DNA of 64,000 bases from an uncultured Armatimonadota bacterium (lineage in GTDB: Bacteria > Armatimonadota > Fimbriimonadia > Fimbriimonadales > Fimbriimonadaceae). A program made the translations under genes and the position numbers. The stretch is taken from the NCBI GenBank assembly GCA_903904815.1, contig CAIVDU010000006.1, positions 1 to 64,000 of the forward strand. Direction: 5' to 3'. The notes under the pieces were generated by a model that was given only the letters and a program-made list of their open reading frames with translations, was not told the origin of the DNA and made no database searches. Position 1 is the first letter of the stretch. Each line of letters begins with the position of its first letter. Below are positions 42,864-52,588 of this stretch, piece after piece.

Positions 42864-44942
42864 TTAGACACCAGTTTCTTGCTGCCAAAGCATGCCAGTT
42901 AGTCGTTCGGTTCCTGATTTTAGGTGGCGTCGAAACGTGGCAATCGAAATATCAAGAACCTCGGCAGCTTGTTCCTGCGAGCGTTTGGGACGGAGATAAC
43001 CTGCATCAAGCGCCTGGAAAAGCTTCGCATCTTTCGGGCTACTGTTTAGGGTTCTTGCCGACTCCACGATAAGTCCTCTGAGAACCTCCACCTTCGATTT
43101 GAGGTCGGCTTCTCCTCGAATCCTACCTATGATGAGACGCGAGCCAAGGAGTGGGTTTTCGGAAAGTCGATTCATATTTGAGAACGACTTGAGGGCATCT
43201 TGCACGCTTCGCGAAAACCCTTCTTTGGACAGGACTAACATTTCATTTACTTTTCTAGGTCCTGCGGCTCGCTCTTTGATAGGCGCCTCCTGTTCGCTCA
43301 ACAGTTCCAACCACTTTTTGGGAGGAACCGAACGCCAGTCCATGCTAAATACCCCGTATTTCTGTTGGCCTACTTGGAAATCCGCCTCGGTAACTCGGCG
43401 ATGCAGCGCGTAATCGAACATGGGTTCCCAGAAGCCTGGTTGCGAAAACGACAACATCGTAACGCCAAGCGAGGGAACAGTGAAGTTGTGTTGGACGATC
43501 GCAATGAAGATAAGGCTCTGGATCGCGCTTACCGACTGGTAGCCTTCCGCCGCCAGCCAGAAGCGAAAGTGAAAACCAACTTCTCCACTACGCAAGGGAG
43601 CTGTTTGCAGGGCAGCCAGAGCGGCGAAGATCGCCGGATCGTCATGCTCCATCTCGCTCGCTAAGTCCAAGCGAACTTTGCCTAACAGGCCTACGATGCC
43701 CATCTCCCCCTCCGAGTCTCGAATTACGAGGAAGCTTCCGGGCTGATTCCGAAACCAGAACCGCGCGAGTCGGCCCGATTCGGGGCCTTCATGCTTTGAG
43801 ACGAGATCCACGATGGAGTCCTCGTCGTCAGGGCGCGCAATGTCGATAAAGGCACGCGGACTCGAATTCCAATCGAAAAACGGCTGCATCATCGGGCTAT
43901 CGCGATGCAAGTAGATGTAGTCGAATAGGATGGCTTGCTGCAGACTGCCGGTCGCTCGCTCCATCCTATCCGCATAGAATGCGCGGGCCTTGTGGTGCAA
44001 CTCGGAGTAGCGATCTGGATTTCTCCATCGCACCTCGGAAGCGATTGTGTCGCGGGCAAGGTCGTGGGGCATCAAACCAAAGGGCGTTTCCTCCATGAAT
44101 GAAAGCCCTCTCAACCAACGGAAGAGATCGCTCGCTCCTTCTTCGCCAAAAACCTCCGAAATCAACGATTCCGAAGTAATTCGGACGAGAGCGCACAATT
44201 CGAGGAGGTCCCGGTGCTCCGGGCGGACCACGCCCTCAAGAAACCGTTCCAGCAGGACCGACAGCACGTCAGGAGCAGAGTCTCGAACAAAATCAACCTG
44301 CCCCCCCTGGGCAAAGGTGTCGGCGACCAAACACATGGCAAGTGGAAATCCATGGGTGAATCGAACGATGGCCTCGTGTGCCACTGGCGGAACGAATTGT
44401 CCCGTTAGGTAGGTCCGAATGTCGGTGTCATCCAGGTTGCGAAGAGGCAAAGATCTGGCGAGGGTTTGCCAACCTCCCAGCCTCCACCCGCTAGACGGTC
44501 GCTTGCGTCCAAAGATGACGACAAGCGTGTTGGCAGGAAGTTGAGGAATGAACTGATCTCGAATCCAGCCATCGAGCGGCTCGATCGCCTCATATGTGTC
44601 AAGAAAAAGCACGTGTCGAGGAGATTCGCCGATTTTCGTGATCGCCTCGTCGAAGTCTGCGGATGCGGTCGCTGCGATCAGTGCCGCCTGAATGCTGACC
44701 GGACTGGGCTGAAGAACCCTGGCATCAATGGTAAGAGACGCTACGCCAATTCGCAGGCACACAGACTCGAACTGCCTAAGTAACGTCGTCTTGCCCACTC
44801 CACCAGGTCCGTGCACGTGTATTGCCACGACCGAGGAGTCGTCAGCACTGAGGAGTTCCGAAAAGACTCTCAACTCCTCCGACCGGCCGACAAATTGACG
44901 ATCCCGCTCGGCCCTAATCCGATCTGCTAGCCTGACCGTCAT
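42864..44942 (-). CDS. STAND-type ATPase with GNAT-like and C-terminal HTH domains, putative regulator
   Basis: The product has 692 residues from ATG 44942 (a GTG 30 bases upstream is also possible). Domains in order: FVGRSEEL, Walker A GPGGVGKTTLL at 45-55, Walker B HVLFLDTYEAI near 115, then a winged-helix and helical arm to about 340 as in NACHT/AP-ATPase proteins; a GNAT-like fold from about 363 (FIDIARPDDEDSIVDLV, GEMGIVGLLGKVRL); and a C-terminal HTH (KRSQEQAAEVLDISIATFRRHL). STAND proteins switch on when ligand promotes oligomerisation. It follows the HTH-PAS gene with 53 bases between. Ligand, and any catalytic role of the GNAT-like part, unknown. Confidence 0.8.
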   Translation of the reverse strand: MTVRLADRIRAERDRQFVGRSEELRVFSELLSADDSSVVAIHVHGPGGVGKTTLLRQFESVCLRIGVASLTIDARVLQPSPVSIQAALIAATASADFDEAITKIGESPRHVLFLDTYEAIEPLDGWIRDQFIPQLPANTLVVIFGRKRPSSGWRLGGWQTLARSLPLRNLDDTDIRTYLTGQFVPPVAHEAIVRFTHGFPLAMCLVADTFAQGGQVDFVRDSAPDVLSVLLERFLEGVVRPEHRDLLELCALVRITSESLISEVFGEEGASDLFRWLRGLSFMEETPFGLMPHDLARDTIASEVRWRNPDRYSELHHKARAFYADRMERATGSLQQAILFDYIYLHRDSPMMQPFFDWNSSPRAFIDIARPDDEDSIVDLVSKHEGPESGRLARFWFRNQPGSFLVIRDSEGEMGIVGLLGKVRLDLASEMEHDDPAIFAALAALQTAPLRSGEVGFHFRFWLAAEGYQSVSAIQSLIFIAIVQHNFTVPSLGVTMLSFSQPGFWEPMFDYALHRRVTEADFQVGQQKYGVFSMDWRSVPPKKWLELLSEQEAPIKERAAGPRKVNEMLVLSKEGFSRSVQDALKSFSNMNRLSENPLLGSRLIIGRIRGEADLKSKVEVLRGLIVESARTLNSSPKDAKLFQALDAGYLRPKRSQEQAAEVLDISIATFRRHLKSGTERLTGMLWQQETGV

Positions 44943-44995
44943 TGGTGTTTCTGCTCTGAGTGTACAACCCACTCCAACTTACGCTAGCAAGAATA

Positions 44996-46129
44996 TCAGC
45001 CTTTGCCCGTCATCCTTTCGTGTGATTGCGAGTCCTGATCCGTCAAGCCCCCCCGACTGGGCATGGGGCGCCTCGTCCCTAAAGGAGAGACCAGGATCTG
45101 GAGTGTGCGACACGTACCGTTTGGATCCCGCGTCGCTACCGCAATTCTCGTACGCACGAGGCGCCTTTCCCCATAGGACGTGCGAATTGAGAACTCCTTT
45201 TCGGTCCACTCACCGTCGGCGAGGGTCTCCGCAAAGGCTTGAAACTCGTCCCATTCAGCCGCGCACTCGCTGTGAGCAACGAAACCGAACAACTTCCAGA
45301 TCTCGAACGGAGCGTCTTGCGAGGAGATACCCAGAATTCGATTCGAACCGGGGCCGACATAAACAACACGGTTCAGAGTTCGATCGAGGATCAAACTCAG
45401 GTCGGGAGATTGCCCCTGTACTTCGTAGGTCCCTCCAAACGTCGCAAATAAGTCGGTTTGCATCTCTCCCAGGAGTTCGAGGTTCTGAAGGAAGCCAGAA
45501 ACGTCCTGCATTGTCCCTCGGACTCGAACAATCTTCCCATCGCTATCGCGATCTGCGTCACCTCGGGAATGAATGATCCGGAAATCTCCCGCTGGTGTTC
45601 GGAACCGATAGATTATTTCGTAGGGAGTGCCGTCCTGTATCAAATTGCGCACCGCGCTGCCGCATCGGACCCTGTCCTCTTCATGCACATGGTCGAGATG
45701 ACCATTGAGATCCCAAGGGACCGTGTCATGGCTCACTGCCAACACCGACCACAAAGTCTCGTTCCAATCGATGAGACCGGTCTCCATATCCCTTTCCCAG
45801 CAGCCCATGTTGGCGATCGCATAAGCCTGATTCAGCCGCCGCTCACTGTTCCGACGGAGTTCGATCTCTTCCAGGAGGCGCTTGTTCTCCGAGCTAAACG
45901 CTTCGATCTCACTACGAGCGCTAGCTTCCACGTAACTGGCGATCACTTCGGCCCGGGCGCCACCTCCGGCTTTCGCGCGAATTCGCTGCCAATAAGTACG
46001 AATGGTGTCAAGCGATAGCCCTAATTCTTCGGCAATCCCCTTGTCACTCAGACCCGCGATAGAACATTCCAGAACACGCACTTCCTGCTTAGAGAGATGA
46101 GTCTTTCGAGGGAGACGGCGGCAATCCAT
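44996..46129 (-). CDS. PAS-domain regulator with an N-terminal LuxR-type HTH
   Basis: The product has 377 residues. The LuxR/GerE helix-turn-helix is at the N-terminus (about 13-70: LSKQEVRVLECSIAGLSDKG, then LSLDTIRTYWQRIRAKAG), reversed from the usual C-terminal place. A coiled segment (residues 75-100) leads to two PAS-like domains: the first has ANMGCWERDMETGLIDWNE and FRTPAGDFRIIHSRG; the second has VVYVGPGSNRILGISSQ. So sensing is downstream of DNA binding in the chain. Start at an ATG preceded by AAGGATC. It is first in a two-gene set with the STAND ATPase. Confidence 0.88.
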   Translation of the reverse strand: MDCRRLPRKTHLSKQEVRVLECSIAGLSDKGIAEELGLSLDTIRTYWQRIRAKAGGGARAEVIASYVEASARSEIEAFSSENKRLLEEIELRRNSERRLNQAYAIANMGCWERDMETGLIDWNETLWSVLAVSHDTVPWDLNGHLDHVHEEDRVRCGSAVRNLIQDGTPYEIIYRFRTPAGDFRIIHSRGDADRDSDGKIVRVRGTMQDVSGFLQNLELLGEMQTDLFATFGGTYEVQGQSPDLSLILDRTLNRVVYVGPGSNRILGISSQDAPFEIWKLFGFVAHSECAAEWDEFQAFAETLADGEWTEKEFSIRTSYGERRLVRTRIAVATRDPNGTCRTLQILVSPLGTRRPMPSRGGLTDQDSQSHERMTGKG

Positions 46130-46215
46130 ATAAAAAGATCCTTCTGCAATTTAAGGCTCCGATAGAAATCATATGCCAGTTCTTGCTTCCAGTGGTTGTT
46201 ACATTGGCTCATTTT

Positions 46216-46225
46216 CATTCGAATG
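46216..46225. promoter_or_regulatory. Perfect palindrome CATTCGAATG in the divergent gap
   Basis: A ten-base perfect palindrome at 46216-46225 within 172 bases separating the HTH-PAS gene (minus) and the Ig-domain gene (plus). It could be an operator for the LuxR-type protein, but its being the only copy in sight and its shortness mean it could be chance. Confidence 0.3.
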
Positions 46226-46301
46226 GGAGAACACTCTTTCCAGTGGGTCCACTTGCAGGAATGATTTCTTGAGATACGTCCAACGGGTACCCTCCTAGCC
46301 G

Positions 46302-47942
46302 ATGAGCTTCACCCTCCAGCTAACCCCGGATCTCGTGTCCGTGGAGCCCGGGGCGTCCGTACCCGTCTCGATCACGGTCCAAAACCGCGGAGGCGCACGT
46401 GAGCGCTACGAAATGGAGATCGAGGGAGTCGACCCTGAGTGGAAGGCAGTCCCGGTCCCCGTTTTCGAAGCCGACGCCGGTGAAAACCGGAGTGAGAGGT
46501 TCTTCTTTAAACCGCCTCGGGCCAGCGAGAGCGTTGCCGGCGACTATCCGTTTGTCGTGCGCGTCCGATCCTTGGAATCCGGTGAGTCGCAGATCGTTCA
46601 AGGCGTTCTGCAAGTCAAGGCATTCCATCACCTGAGCATGGAGGTTTCCCCGAAGAGGGGAGTCGTTTCTCCCGCACGACGTCACTGCAATTTCGAGGTC
46701 ACTATTGTGAACCTCGGAAACTCCGAACACACGGTACGCCTTCTCGCCGGTGATGCAGAGGAGGAATGCGCCTACGAGTTGGAGTCAGATCAGGTAACGG
46801 TCGGACCAGGTGCTCAGCGTCAGGTCGAAATGACCGTCAGCCCCAAGAGCAACCCGTGGTTTACATCCGGTCGACTCGTAGGCATCAGCATCAGCGCCCG
46901 TAGCGTGGACACCCCTTCCGTAGTCAGTACGAGCCAGGCCCAATTGGAGCGCAGACCGCTCCTTTCTGTTGCGACATTGGCCGCCGCCGTCGTTGTCGCG
47001 ATTGTCTTCCTCGCGTGGTTCCTTGCTCGCCCCAAGCCGATCAAGGTAGAGGTCTACTCCGATCATCAGACTGTGGAGGCAGGACAACCAGTGACCATCA
47101 ATTGGCTTGTCCAAGGCGCTAGCCACATCCTCATCAAAACCCCCACCGACTCCATTTATGGGGGAACCGAAATGAGTGGCCACGCGAGCTACACCCCTTC
47201 TACGGAAGGTCAACTTGAGATCGACGCGACCGCCACGCAGGATGGTGGAGACGAGAAAACGACGAAGCTTTTCATCAACGTCATCGCCCCTCCCCAGGTT
47301 GAAAAGCCGGTCATCCTTAACCTCTTCACGAAAGAGAAATCCATCCAGAACGGGCAGTCCTTTGTGTTGAACTACAAGTTCAGTGCGTCGGTAACCAAGG
47401 CGACACTTGCACCGGATAACAAGGATTTGAACCTTTCACTTTCCGAAATGCAGGTCACCCCGACCCATGTCGGGCGGAACGACTACACCGTAGTCGCCCT
47501 TAACAGCAAAGGGGAACAGACTCAGCAGGACTTCAGCGTGAACGTCTACGACAAGCCCGATGCCACGATCCTGTGGTTCGAAGCCTCGCCTAAGGAAGCC
47601 ACGCCAGATGCTCCGAAGATCACGCTGAGTTGGCAGGTAACCGGAGCGGCGCTTGTCACCCTCCAAGTCAACAACGACCCACCAGTTCAAGTCGCCGCCA
47701 CCGACAAGCAGGACTTCGCCATCACCGGCAAGACAGTTTTCAAAATCACCGGCATCGACACCCAAAAGCGCGAGGCGGTCCAAACCGTGATCGTGCCTTA
47801 CACCCAACCCAAAATGATTCCAAATCAACCAGTAGGTTCGACCAGCGGGGATCCCGCCAACCCATCCACCACCACCGGAACGCCTCCCCCAAGTTCGACC
47901 ACGAGTGGAGCAACCGGTTCGACAACGGGAGGTCGCAGATGA
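46302..47942 (+). CDS. Membrane protein with multiple Ig-like domains on both sides of a single span
   Basis: The product has 546 residues. The N-terminal 215 residues contain two Ig-like/NEW3-type beta-sandwiches (VEPGASVPVSITVQNRGG, FEVTIVNLGNSEHTV) and no signal peptide; one membrane helix at about 219-242 (LLSVATLAAAVVVAIVFLAW), then three more Ig-like units to about residue 500 and a Ser/Thr/Pro-rich tail (TTTGTPPPSSTTSGATGS). With no leader, the N-terminal domains may be cytoplasmic. Role unknown. Its stop codon shares ATGA with the purH start, so the pair is translationally coupled. Confidence 0.82.
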   Translation: MSFTLQLTPDLVSVEPGASVPVSITVQNRGGARERYEMEIEGVDPEWKAVPVPVFEADAGENRSERFFFKPPRASESVAGDYPFVVRVRSLESGESQIVQGVLQVKAFHHLSMEVSPKRGVVSPARRHCNFEVTIVNLGNSEHTVRLLAGDAEEECAYELESDQVTVGPGAQRQVEMTVSPKSNPWFTSGRLVGISISARSVDTPSVVSTSQAQLERRPLLSVATLAAAVVVAIVFLAWFLARPKPIKVEVYSDHQTVEAGQPVTINWLVQGASHILIKTPTDSIYGGTEMSGHASYTPSTEGQLEIDATATQDGGDEKTTKLFINVIAPPQVEKPVILNLFTKEKSIQNGQSFVLNYKFSASVTKATLAPDNKDLNLSLSEMQVTPTHVGRNDYTVVALNSKGEQTQQDFSVNVYDKPDATILWFEASPKEATPDAPKITLSWQVTGAALVTLQVNNDPPVQVAATDKQDFAITGKTVFKITGIDTQKREAVQTVIVPYTQPKMIPNQPVGSTSGDPANPSTTTGTPPPSSTTSGATGSTTGGRR

Positions 47943-49477
47943 GCAAGCCGCGAGCGCTGCTCTCCGTCACCGATAAGACAGGGATCGTCGAGTTTGGCCG
48001 AGGTCTGATTGAACTGGGGTTTGAGCTCTTGAGCACCGGCGGAACCGCCAAAGCGATTCGCGACGCGGGGCTCGCGGTCACCGACGTGGCCGAAGTCACC
48101 AGTTTCCCTGAGATGCTCGATGGCCGGGTCAAAACACTGCATCCCTTGATCCATGGTGGGTTGCTTGGGGACGTTCGACTTGAGTCGCACCGAACCCAGA
48201 TGGAAGAGGCAGGAATGTCTCCCATTTCGGTCGTTGGGGTCAACCTTTACGCCTTCGAAAAGACGGTTACGTCTCCCCACGAGATCGAAGACGCGATCGA
48301 ATCGATTGACATCGGTGGCCCGTCGATGATTCGCGCAGCAGCGAAGAACTGGGCAAACGTGTCGGTCGTCGTTGACCCGGCCGACTATGAAACCGTTTTG
48401 ACCGCCATCAAAGTGGGCGACATTCAAGCTAAGCGGCTTGGGCTGAGCGCAAAGGCATTCCGCCACACCGCATTCTATGACTCGATGGTTGCTCGCTACC
48501 TTACTGAGGCAGCTGGCGAATCTCCCTATTCGGAAACTCTTACACTCGGTTATCGACGGTCTGCAGCGCTCCGCTACGGTGAGAACCCTCACCAGTCCGG
48601 AGCCGTGTATCAAGACCCACTCGGGAAGCCGGGGATTGCCCAGGCCAAGAAGATTTGGGGTTGGGAACTGGGTTACAACAATTACAACGATGCCAACGGC
48701 GCGTGGGAACTCGTCGCCGACCTTCCAACGCCCGCTTGCGCGATCACTAAGCATGGAAATCCTTGCGGAGCGGCGATCGCCGAGTCGTACGGCGCCGCCT
48801 TCCGGCTCGCGAGAGACGCCGATCCAATTTCCGCGTTCGGTGGTGTGGTTGCGATCAATGGAATCCTCGATGAGGAGGGCGCAGAAGCGCTCAACGAGCG
48901 TGGCAACAAACTCGATGTCGTAATCGCCACCGGTTACACCGAAGGCGCACTCGCTCTCTTCCGAGACGGCAAGGGCTGGCGGCAAGAGGTGCGTCTCCTG
49001 GAGGCTCCCCTTCCTCAAGCGGCTAAGAGCCTGACCGTCAAATCGATTCGGGGAGGCGTCCTTTCGCAAGATTCCGATGAAGATCCAGGCAGTCCGTGGC
49101 AGGTGGTCACGGAGCTTGCGCCAACCGAAGAGCAGATGGAGGCACTAAAGTTCCTTTGGGCAGTGATTCCACACGTAAAATCGAACGCGATCGTGGTCGG
49201 AGTCAAGGGGCAACTTCTCGGCGTTGGCGCGGGACAGATGAACCGCGTTCAGTCGGTGCGGCTCTCACTGGAACAGGCCGGTGAGAAGAGTCGGGGCGCG
49301 TGTCTGGCCAGCGATGCGTTCTTTCCATTCCCTGACAGCGTAGAAACCGCAGCCGCGGCTGGGATCGCCGCGATCGTGCAGCCGGGAGGCAGCAAGAAGG
49401 ACCCCGACGTCATCGCCAAAGCGAACGAGTTGGGAATCGCCATGGTGTTCACGGGGGTCCGGCACTTCCTGCACTAG
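47939..49477 (+). CDS. purH: Bifunctional AICAR formyltransferase/IMP cyclohydrolase PurH
   Basis: Last two steps of IMP synthesis. The true start is the ATG at 47939, in ATGA overlap with the upstream gene; the open frame extends further upstream but that part is non-homologous. It has 512 residues. The N-terminal cyclohydrolase domain has LLSTGGTAKAIRDAG, LDGRVKTLHPLIHGGLL and IDIGGPSMIRAAAKN. The transferase domain has LRYGENPHQSG and AITKHGNPCGAAI, whose Lys-His pair is catalytic. No other purine gene is near. Confidence 0.96.
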   Translation: MSKPRALLSVTDKTGIVEFGRGLIELGFELLSTGGTAKAIRDAGLAVTDVAEVTSFPEMLDGRVKTLHPLIHGGLLGDVRLESHRTQMEEAGMSPISVVGVNLYAFEKTVTSPHEIEDAIESIDIGGPSMIRAAAKNWANVSVVVDPADYETVLTAIKVGDIQAKRLGLSAKAFRHTAFYDSMVARYLTEAAGESPYSETLTLGYRRSAALRYGENPHQSGAVYQDPLGKPGIAQAKKIWGWELGYNNYNDANGAWELVADLPTPACAITKHGNPCGAAIAESYGAAFRLARDADPISAFGGVVAINGILDEEGAEALNERGNKLDVVIATGYTEGALALFRDGKGWRQEVRLLEAPLPQAAKSLTVKSIRGGVLSQDSDEDPGSPWQVVTELAPTEEQMEALKFLWAVIPHVKSNAIVVGVKGQLLGVGAGQMNRVQSVRLSLEQAGEKSRGACLASDAFFPFPDSVETAAAAGIAAIVQPGGSKKDPDVIAKANELGIAMVFTGVRHFLH

Positions 49478-49589
49478 CAACTTGCGGTCGTCTCTCGCCC
49501 TGTGCCCAGTCGCCTTTAACCATCAATTCATGAGATGTGCGTAACCTATCGACGGTTCAACCGCGTCGTACCAAATAGAGTCGTCCAAG

Positions 49590-49916
49590 ATGAAGAACCA
49601 GACAGATCTCATCGTCATTATCGTTGCCGGCGTTTTCACGCTTGGCGCCGGTCTCGGCATGTGGCTGATGAAGCGCGATCCCGTTGCTCTCACCGCTCCG
49701 ACACCAGTGACCACCACTGCCGCTCCATTGCCCGCAGGTGATGTCACATTCGCGAACTCTCTGCCCGGTGGCGGCGGTTCAAGCGGTCTGGCGGGCGCTC
49801 GCGGTGGCGGCGGCGGACCAATGGGCGGCATGATGGGAATGGGCGGACCAATGTCAGCGGGCGCTGGCGGCGGCGGACTTGGAACACCTGGAATCAATAA
49901 AGGCCGCAAGAATTAA
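49590..49916 (+). CDS. Small membrane protein with Gly/Met-rich tail
   Basis: The product has 108 residues: a charged start (MKNQTD), one membrane helix (LIVIIVAGVFTLGAGLGMWL), a Thr/Pro linker and a Gly-rich tail (GGGGPMGGMMGMGGPMSAGA). No family recognised. The tail resembles that of the secreted protein at 957-2561 in composition. A terminator at 49982 closes the unit. Confidence 0.7.
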   Translation: MKNQTDLIVIIVAGVFTLGAGLGMWLMKRDPVALTAPTPVTTTAAPLPAGDVTFANSLPGGGGSSGLAGARGGGGGPMGGMMGMGGPMSAGAGGGGLGTPGINKGRKN

Positions 49917-49981
49917 AGCTGTGTCCGTCGCTATAATTCAATCGGTAGCCTAATTCAGGTGATCCTGCGTTCCTTCTGTGT

Positions 49982-50008
49982 AAACTCCATTTCGCTAAGG
50001 AGTTTTTG
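49982..50008 (+). terminator. Terminator before the mre operon
   Basis: Stem AAACTCC (49982-49988) / GGAGTTT (49999-50005) followed by TTG, a short T-run, 66 bases after the stop of the Gly-rich protein. The AAGGAG inside it might also act as a ribosome site for the small frame at 50015. Confidence 0.55.
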
Positions 50009-50014
50009 CAGTCC

Positions 50015-51288
<1,274 letters not shown>

Positions 51289-51317
51289 AGAGGCGATCCA
51301 ACGGGTCCGACTTCGTC

Positions 51318-52094
51318 GTGCTTCTGGGCCTATGCGTCTTTGGAATTGTGTATGGTCGCGTTCAGACCGCGCGCCGAGTCAGCGGCTCGTTCGACCCCGT
51401 TGCCAGGATCGTGCATGGCGTCTCTGATCCGGTTGCGAAACTCTCGGGAGGCAGCGTCGATTTTCTCGGAGATTTCGCCTACGGCCTGACCCATGCCCGA
51501 AGGCTCACCCTCGAAAACGAGCGCATGCGTCAACTGCTTCAGGCAGCGACGCTTTACACCGAAAAGACGGACCAACTGACTCAAGAGATTGATCGGCTTC
51601 GCGGTCTTGAGGCGTTGCCTGACCACAAGAAGCAGAAGGTGATCACCGACATAGTCGGCTATTCCCCCTACGAAAACCGAATCACACTTGCCGTTGGCTC
51701 GGCGCAAGGCATCGGCGTAGGCATGGCGGTGGTGTGTGACCAGGGTTTGGTAGGGACCGTACAGATCGTCGATAGCCACCGGTGTCAGGTCCAGCTTCTG
51801 TCCAGTGCCGGTCTCACACTCGGAGCGCTCGACCTGACGCGAAATCCGCCTCCCGAGGGACTGCTTAACGGCGAGAGCACCTCAAAGCTGGGGTTGGTTT
51901 TCCTCGATCCAGAGGCGCCGGTCTCATTAGGAGACCAAATCTTCACCTCCGGACACTCAGAGCATATTCCACCGGGAATCCTCATCGGAAAGGTCATTGC
52001 AGTCGACTTCAATCCCGAATTCGGAACTCGACGGGCAACCGTGTTTCCTGCCGTTCAGGTCGGAAGAATTCGCGAGGTGGCGATCCTTAAATGA
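51318..52094 (+). CDS. mreC: Rod shape-determining protein MreC
   Basis: Bitopic membrane protein of 258 residues from a GTG at 51318; the frame is open further upstream (wording KRRSNGSDFVV) but has no standard start codon, so the true N-terminus could be longer. It has one membrane helix at the start, a coiled coil (ENERMRQLLQAATLYTEKTD) and the beta-domain with ITLAVGSAQGIGVGMAVV and DQIFTSGHSEHIPPGI. Links MreB to the periplasmic wall machinery. Its end overlaps mreD by ATGA. Confidence 0.9.
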   Translation: MLLGLCVFGIVYGRVQTARRVSGSFDPVARIVHGVSDPVAKLSGGSVDFLGDFAYGLTHARRLTLENERMRQLLQAATLYTEKTDQLTQEIDRLRGLEALPDHKKQKVITDIVGYSPYENRITLAVGSAQGIGVGMAVVCDQGLVGTVQIVDSHRCQVQLLSSAGLTLGALDLTRNPPPEGLLNGESTSKLGLVFLDPEAPVSLGDQIFTSGHSEHIPPGILIGKVIAVDFNPEFGTRRATVFPAVQVGRIREVAILK

Positions 52095-52573
52095 AAGGTG
52101 TTCGCCTCTTTAGCGTCATCCTTATCGGTCTCTGGTTGGCAGGTGGTTGCCAAGAAGGGTTGGCCCCTCGTCTGAATCTTGGCGGAGCGAGTCCCGACTT
52201 CCTCTTGATCGTCCTTTCCGTTCTCGGGCTCTACTGCAAGAGAAGACAAGGCGCCTTTCTCGGATTCGCCGCGGGGATGATCGAGGGTTCGCTTGCGGGA
52301 GCGAACTTGAGCGCTTATGTTCTGACTCGAACCATCGCCGGTTTTGCCTGTGCCTCGATCAGTCACTTCGAATTTGAACCCAATCCGTTTGTTGCCGGCG
52401 CGGTGACGGCGGTGGTCACGGTATTGGCGAATCTCGGGGTGATGTTCGTGTCTCCCCCGGGTGCAATCTTCCCGTTCGTTTTAGCTACAATCGGATCAGC
52501 AGTGGTCAATGGAGTCCTTGCGATGCCGCTTCACCTATTGATTCGGCGCCTTTCAGATCCGTATGTTCGTTAA
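52091..52573 (+). CDS. mreD: Rod shape-determining protein MreD
   Basis: The product has 160 residues, very hydrophobic, with about five membrane helices; the region from ASPDFLLIVLSVLGLY through GAFLGFAAGMIEGSL is the MreD pattern. It starts within the mreC stop (ATGA). Completes mreBCD. The expected next genes, penicillin-binding protein 2 and rodA, are not present: glutamate dehydrogenase follows. Confidence 0.88.
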   Translation: MKGVRLFSVILIGLWLAGGCQEGLAPRLNLGGASPDFLLIVLSVLGLYCKRRQGAFLGFAAGMIEGSLAGANLSAYVLTRTIAGFACASISHFEFEPNPFVAGAVTAVVTVLANLGVMFVSPPGAIFPFVLATIGSAVVNGVLAMPLHLLIRRLSDPYVR

Positions 52574-52588
52574 CCGAGAATCACACCT

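Noticed and set aside
47630-47938. Extra N-terminal 103 codons on PurH
   Set aside because: The frame is open but the PurH family starts at MSKPRALLSV, and the stretch overlaps the preceding gene.
47825-49069. Minus-strand frame of 414 codons
   Set aside because: Antisense to purH, which has full catalytic motifs.
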